From an uncultured Saprospiraceae bacterium (lineage in GTDB: Bacteria; Bacteroidota; Bacteroidia; Chitinophagales; Saprospiraceae): a stretch of DNA of 64,000 bases. The stretch lies in contig CALLAE010000069.1 in NCBI GenBank assembly GCA_938002665.1, positions 83,541-147,540 on the forward strand, written 5' to 3'. The translations under genes and the position numbers were made by a program. The notes beneath the pieces are model-generated. The model was not told the DNA's origin. It saw nothing but the letters and a program-made list of their open reading frames with translations, and searched no databases. Shown one piece after another: positions 60,272-64,000 of the stretch (positions are counted from its first letter, which is position 1; each line of letters opens with the position of its first letter).

Positions 60272-61024
60272 TTAAGAAAAGTCTTGGTCATCGAGACCTC
60301 TGGTAAAGTCTCCTCTGCTCATGCGCTCCTGCAATAAGGCTTCCCGCCGCTGTTGCTCCATTATTCTGCGCTCCTCTTTTGTCATATCAAATGTATCTCT
60401 AGGCAGGTAATATTCAGCATCTTCATAGGCTTCATTAGCCCATGGATCTCTATCTTCCTCATCTTGCTCTATGATACCTTTGAAAAGAAAAGCGATAAGA
60501 ATACCGACTATGCCGCCCAGTAGATGACTCTCCCAAGAAATACCTTCTTTGAAGGGTAGTATGCCACCTAAGTAGCCACTGTATAAGACGGTTACGATGA
60601 GCGCTAAGACAATAGACTTGATATTTCTTCTGAAGATCCCACTCCAAAAAATAAAGGATACCAACCCATACACCACACCACTCGCACCAATATGATATAC
60701 CGATCGACCAAACATCCATACCGCAGCACCGGTTAGCAGATAAATAAAGCCTATGCTTGCCCAGGCCACTCGCTTGTAGAAAAAATGTATGATAGTAGTA
60801 GTGACAAAGAAAGGAGCAGAATTAGAAAACAAATGTTCCCAACTGCCATGAATAAGAGGAGCAGTAATAATGCCCATCAGCCCATCTGGTTCTCTCGGAA
60901 AGATGCCCCAAGGGGTAAGATCTCTTGCAGTAAAGTGATTAATCACATGCACCACAAAGAGTAGTGCGGTAACTGTGATGCTAAATTTCAAAGCATCAAC
61001 TAAGAGTTGATTGGTCTTATCCAC
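60272..61024 (-). CDS. Rhomboid family intramembrane serine protease
   Basis: PLIHGSWEHLFSNSAPFFV; HIGASGVVYGLVSFIFWSG (GxSG); WESHLLGGIVGI. Confidence 0.9.
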   Translation of the reverse strand: MDKTNQLLVDALKFSITVTALLFVVHVINHFTARDLTPWGIFPREPDGLMGIITAPLIHGSWEHLFSNSAPFFVTTTIIHFFYKRVAWASIGFIYLLTGAAVWMFGRSVYHIGASGVVYGLVSFIFWSGIFRRNIKSIVLALIVTVLYSGYLGGILPFKEGISWESHLLGGIVGILIAFLFKGIIEQDEEDRDPWANEAYEDAEYYLPRDTFDMTKEERRIMEQQRREALLQERMSRGDFTRGLDDQDFS

Positions 61025-61039
61025 TTGTGAGTATCCTAC

Positions 61040-61744
61040 TTACTTAAATCTTCTTTGGATGAGCTTAATCAGTGTTTTTGCTTTTTTCTGTTTGTCTGGC
61101 GTATCCCAGTCATATTTACTAGCGGCACTTTTCATGAGCACGGCTTTAGCGGAGTCGTAGTTGTCTAGTCCATTGAGAGCTACCATTAGATTGTTGAATT
61201 CGTCTTGATTTCCATCAAATAATTCATTGACCGTAAAGATACGTTCATTGATACCCATCGCTTTAGTCAGATCTTTGATAGGTGAGGAACTTAGCTTATC
61301 TGAAAGTTCAGCGACGGTATCTTTTTTGAATAGTTCTAACATTTCTGCCGAAAATCCTGAGGGTGCAGCAGGGGCAGCCATTTTTATATCTGTGGAAGAA
61401 CTTGCTGCAGTCTGAGGCTTACTTATTTGCTCTACTGGTTCCTCTTTCTCCTTTCTTGCAGAGGCCATTTGTTCCTCTTCAGCTTTTCTTTCTTCTCGTT
61501 CAGCAGCAGCTTTTTTCTCTTGCTCTTTTTTGAGCTTTTTTTCTTCTTTCTTTCTTTGCTTTGCTAATTCTTTTGCTGTTTTATCAGCTTCTACTTCATC
61601 TTCGTCTTTGAGAGAATCATAGAGATCTTTAGCATAGGCTTTGAGTAGGTCTATTTCAGTTGCACTAGCTTCCCCTATATCACTGATGATATCGTAGAGT
61701 CTATTGATCTTTTTAAGTGCTTTCGCTGTTTTATCCAAGTTCAT
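61040..61744 (-). CDS. Conserved hypothetical protein with charged coiled-coil middle region
   Basis: 234 aa; K/E/A-rich centre; C-terminal INERIFTVNELFDGNQDEFNNLMVALNGLDNYDSAKAVL...KYDW. Confidence 0.6.
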   Translation of the reverse strand: MNLDKTAKALKKINRLYDIISDIGEASATEIDLLKAYAKDLYDSLKDEDEVEADKTAKELAKQRKKEEKKLKKEQEKKAAAEREERKAEEEQMASARKEKEEPVEQISKPQTAASSSTDIKMAAPAAPSGFSAEMLELFKKDTVAELSDKLSSSPIKDLTKAMGINERIFTVNELFDGNQDEFNNLMVALNGLDNYDSAKAVLMKSAASKYDWDTPDKQKKAKTLIKLIQRRFK

Positions 61745-61860
61745 TATATAGCTTTAGTAATTCTTTGCAATTAATATTCCTAATTTGCCTCAGAAGGCTA
61801 CAGAAGTGCATATTTGCTCTACTTTAACTGCTTTTTACCAAAAATTAGTTTCTTTTAGGA

Positions 61861-62448
61861 ATGTTTTTAGAGCCCAATTTTAGAGGACAGCGTAGCGGAT
61901 GGATAGAGGTGATCTGTGGCTCTATGTTTTCTGGCAAAACAGAAGAGCTGATCCGCAGACTCAACAGAGCTAAAATAGCGAATCAGAATATCCAAATATT
62001 CAAACCGCTCAAGGATAACAGATACGACAAGACAGCTGTGGTTTCCCATAATGAAAATGCTATTGCCTCACTGCCAGTAGCCAAGAGTATAGAGTTCTAT
62101 GAGCATCTGGAGAATATCAATGTGGTAGGGGTCGATGAAGCACAGTTCTTTGATAGTCAGCTTACCGAAGTCTGTCAGAAGATGGCCATCAAGGGCATCA
62201 GAGTCATCGTTGCTGGCCTAGATATGGATTTCAGAGGCAAGCCCTTCGGCCCTATTCCTAACTTGCTCGCAGTAGCAGAATACATCACAAAAGTACATGC
62301 CATCTGTCCCCACTGTGGAAGTCTTGCCACTCATTCTTACAGACTCTCTGCAGAAGAGGAAACAGTCGTACTAGGTGAAAAGGACAAATATGAGCCGCGT
62401 TGCAGAATCTGCTATGAGATGGGTAATATATTAGATTTCAGATCATGA
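61861..62448 (+). CDS. tdk: Thymidine kinase
   Basis: [61 protein letters not shown] zinc site. Confidence 0.96.
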   Translation: MFLEPNFRGQRSGWIEVICGSMFSGKTEELIRRLNRAKIANQNIQIFKPLKDNRYDKTAVVSHNENAIASLPVAKSIEFYEHLENINVVGVDEAQFFDSQLTEVCQKMAIKGIRVIVAGLDMDFRGKPFGPIPNLLAVAEYITKVHAICPHCGSLATHSYRLSAEEETVVLGEKDKYEPRCRICYEMGNILDFRS

Positions 62449-62552
62449 GATATTGGGCCCACTTATTAACAATAGTTATAATAACTTATTCTCCTATTTC
62501 TAGCCATCTCAACCTAGATTTCCTACATTTGCCGCCATCATAAGCCACTAGA

Positions 62553-64000
62553 ATGTTTAATAAAACGAACCATGAGGTCAAGATAAAATCGGCCCTTATT
62601 TCTGTCTTTGATAAAGGCGGATTGGATACAATTATAGATCTGCTCAAAAAGTCTGATATCACTGTCTATTCCACAGGAGGAACTTACAGGCATCTGGAGG
62701 AGAATGGACTTGCTCCCAAAAAAGTAGAAGATCTGACTTCATATCCTTCTATTCTAGATGGAAGAGTGAAGACCTTACATCCTAAGGTATTCGGCGGCAT
62801 ACTAGCTCGTCGTGATGAAGGACATCTTGCTCAGATTTCTGAGTACGAAATTCCAGAAATAGATTTGGTAGTCGTAGACCTTTATCCCTTTGAGGATACA
62901 GTCAAAAGCACAGATGATGAAACTAAGATAATAGAGAAAATAGATATAGGCGGTATTGCTCTCATAAGAGCCGCTGCCAAAAATTTTAATGATGTCGTTA
63001 TCATTCCTTCTAAAGACCAATACAAAGATCTGGAAGTCATTCTAGGAGAGCAGGGAGGCAGCACTTCAGTGGAAGATAGGAAGAGACTTGCGGCAGAAGC
63101 ATTTGCCGTTTCATCTCATTACGACACTGCCATCTACGGTTATTTCAATCATGGCTTAGAGCTACAAGAGAGATTCAAGCACAGCCACATGGGCGGAGCA
63201 GCTTTGCGTTATGGGGAGAATCCTCATCAGCAAGCCAAGTTCTATGGGAATCTTGATGAGGTATTCACTAAGCTCTCTGGCAAGGAATTGTCATTCAATA
63301 ATCTAGTAGATGTAGATGCAGCAGTACAGTTGATGGCTGAGTTTCAGGATGATGATCCTACTTTTGCAGTGCTGAAACATACTAATGCTTGTGGGGTGGC
63401 TACGCGACCGACAGTGTATGAGGCTTGGGAAGCGGCACTGGCAGGTGATCCTGTATCCGCCTTTGGAGGTATCTTAATTACCAATGCCAAGGTGGATCTC
63501 AAAACTGCGGAAGAAATCAATAAGCTCTTCTATGAAGTACTGATTGCACCAGACTTTGATCAGGATGCAAAAGACTTACTAACCAAAAAAAAGAAAAGAG
63601 TCTTACTCAAAATCGATACCTTCTTCCGTCAGAACAAAGCCTACAAGAGTCTGCTCAATGGTGTCATCCAGCAAGACATGGACCTGAAAGTAGAAGCTTC
63701 CGAAGAGTTAAAAATTGCAACTGAAGAAACGCCTACCATGGAACAAATTTCTGATTTGCTCTTTGCTAATAAACTCGTCAAACATCTTAAATCCAATACT
63801 ATTGTGATAGCGAAGGATAAGCAGTTGTTAGGAATGGGCTGCGGGCAGACTTCCAGAGTAGATGCTTGCAATCAGGCTATAGCAAAGGCGGCTAAGTTTG
63901 GCTTTGATATTACTGGTGCTGCAATGGCCTCTGATGCATTTTTTCCTTTTCCAGATTGTGTAGAGCTAGGGCATAAGGCTGGTGTGGCAGCTATCATACA
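62553..64000 (+). CDS. purH: Bifunctional phosphoribosylaminoimidazolecarboxamide formyltransferase/IMP cyclohydrolase, truncated by the window end (not in the ORF track)
   Basis: Read directly: MFNKTNHEVKIKSALISVFDKGGLDTIIDLLKKSDITVYSTGGTYRHLEENG...LDGRVKTLHPKVFGGILARRD; LRYGENPHQQAKFYG. Confidence 0.93.
   Translation, partial: MFNKTNHEVKIKSALISVFDKGGLDTIIDLLKKSDITVYSTGGTYRHLEENGLAPKKVEDLTSYPSILDGRVKTLHPKVFGGILARRDEGHLAQISEYEIPEIDLVVVDLYPFEDTVKSTDDETKIIEKIDIGGIALIRAAAKNFNDVVIIPSKDQYKDLEVILGEQGGSTSVEDRKRLAAEAFAVSSHYDTAIYGYFNHGLELQERFKHSHMGGAALRYGENPHQQAKFYGNLDEVFTKLSGKELSFNNLVDVDAAVQLMAEFQDDDPTFAVLKHTNACGVATRPTVYEAWEAALAGDPVSAFGGILITNAKVDLKTAEEINKLFYEVLIAPDFDQDAKDLLTKKKKRVLLKIDTFFRQNKAYKSLLNGVIQQDMDLKVEASEELKIATEETPTMEQISDLLFANKLVKHLKSNTIVIAKDKQLLGMGCGQTSRVDACNQAIAKAAKFGFDITGAAMASDAFFPFPDCVELGHKAGVAAII

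Overview
The window looks like chromosomal DNA from a Bacteroidota bacterium. Supporting signs are T9SS C-terminal sorting tails, CHU_C/gliding-type adhesins, TAnnTTTG -7 promoter motifs, and the rplQ-carA-eno order; a Saprospiria-like lineage is only a guess. The left half (1-33.2 kb) is mixed accessory and housekeeping content. It holds a 5'-truncated GH5 glycosidase with CBM6 and T9SS tail, a DUF4132 protein preceded by a small protein ending in Gly-Gly, a beta-helix lipoprotein, two alpha/beta hydrolases, a C1 peptidase, a TonB receptor, a TolC/adaptor pair, tRNA-Leu(CAA), metF, an amidohydrolase, a 2.7-kaa multi-repeat secreted protein, a polyprenyl synthase and a GNAT acetyltransferase. 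The middle (33.2-51.4 kb) is a contiguous str-S10-spc-alpha ribosomal protein cluster from rpsL to rplQ. The right end holds carA, eno, a DivIC/FtsB-like gene, sucD, truA, a DUF7033-like deacetylase-family gene, an SSS symporter, murQ, a rhomboid, tdk and purH (truncated at the window edge). The best candidates for something under-described are: (1) a ThiS/MoaD-like beta-grasp protein with a mature C-terminal GG, encoded 12 nt upstream of a DUF4132 gene; (2) a compact SAM-I/SAM-IV-clan-like riboswitch upstream of metF, apparently lacking the SAM-I P4 stem but with a possible P3-loop/3'-flank pseudoknot; (3) a conserved glycosyltransferase-like gene with no canonical start codon in frame. No CRISPR array, rRNA, transposase or prophage was seen.
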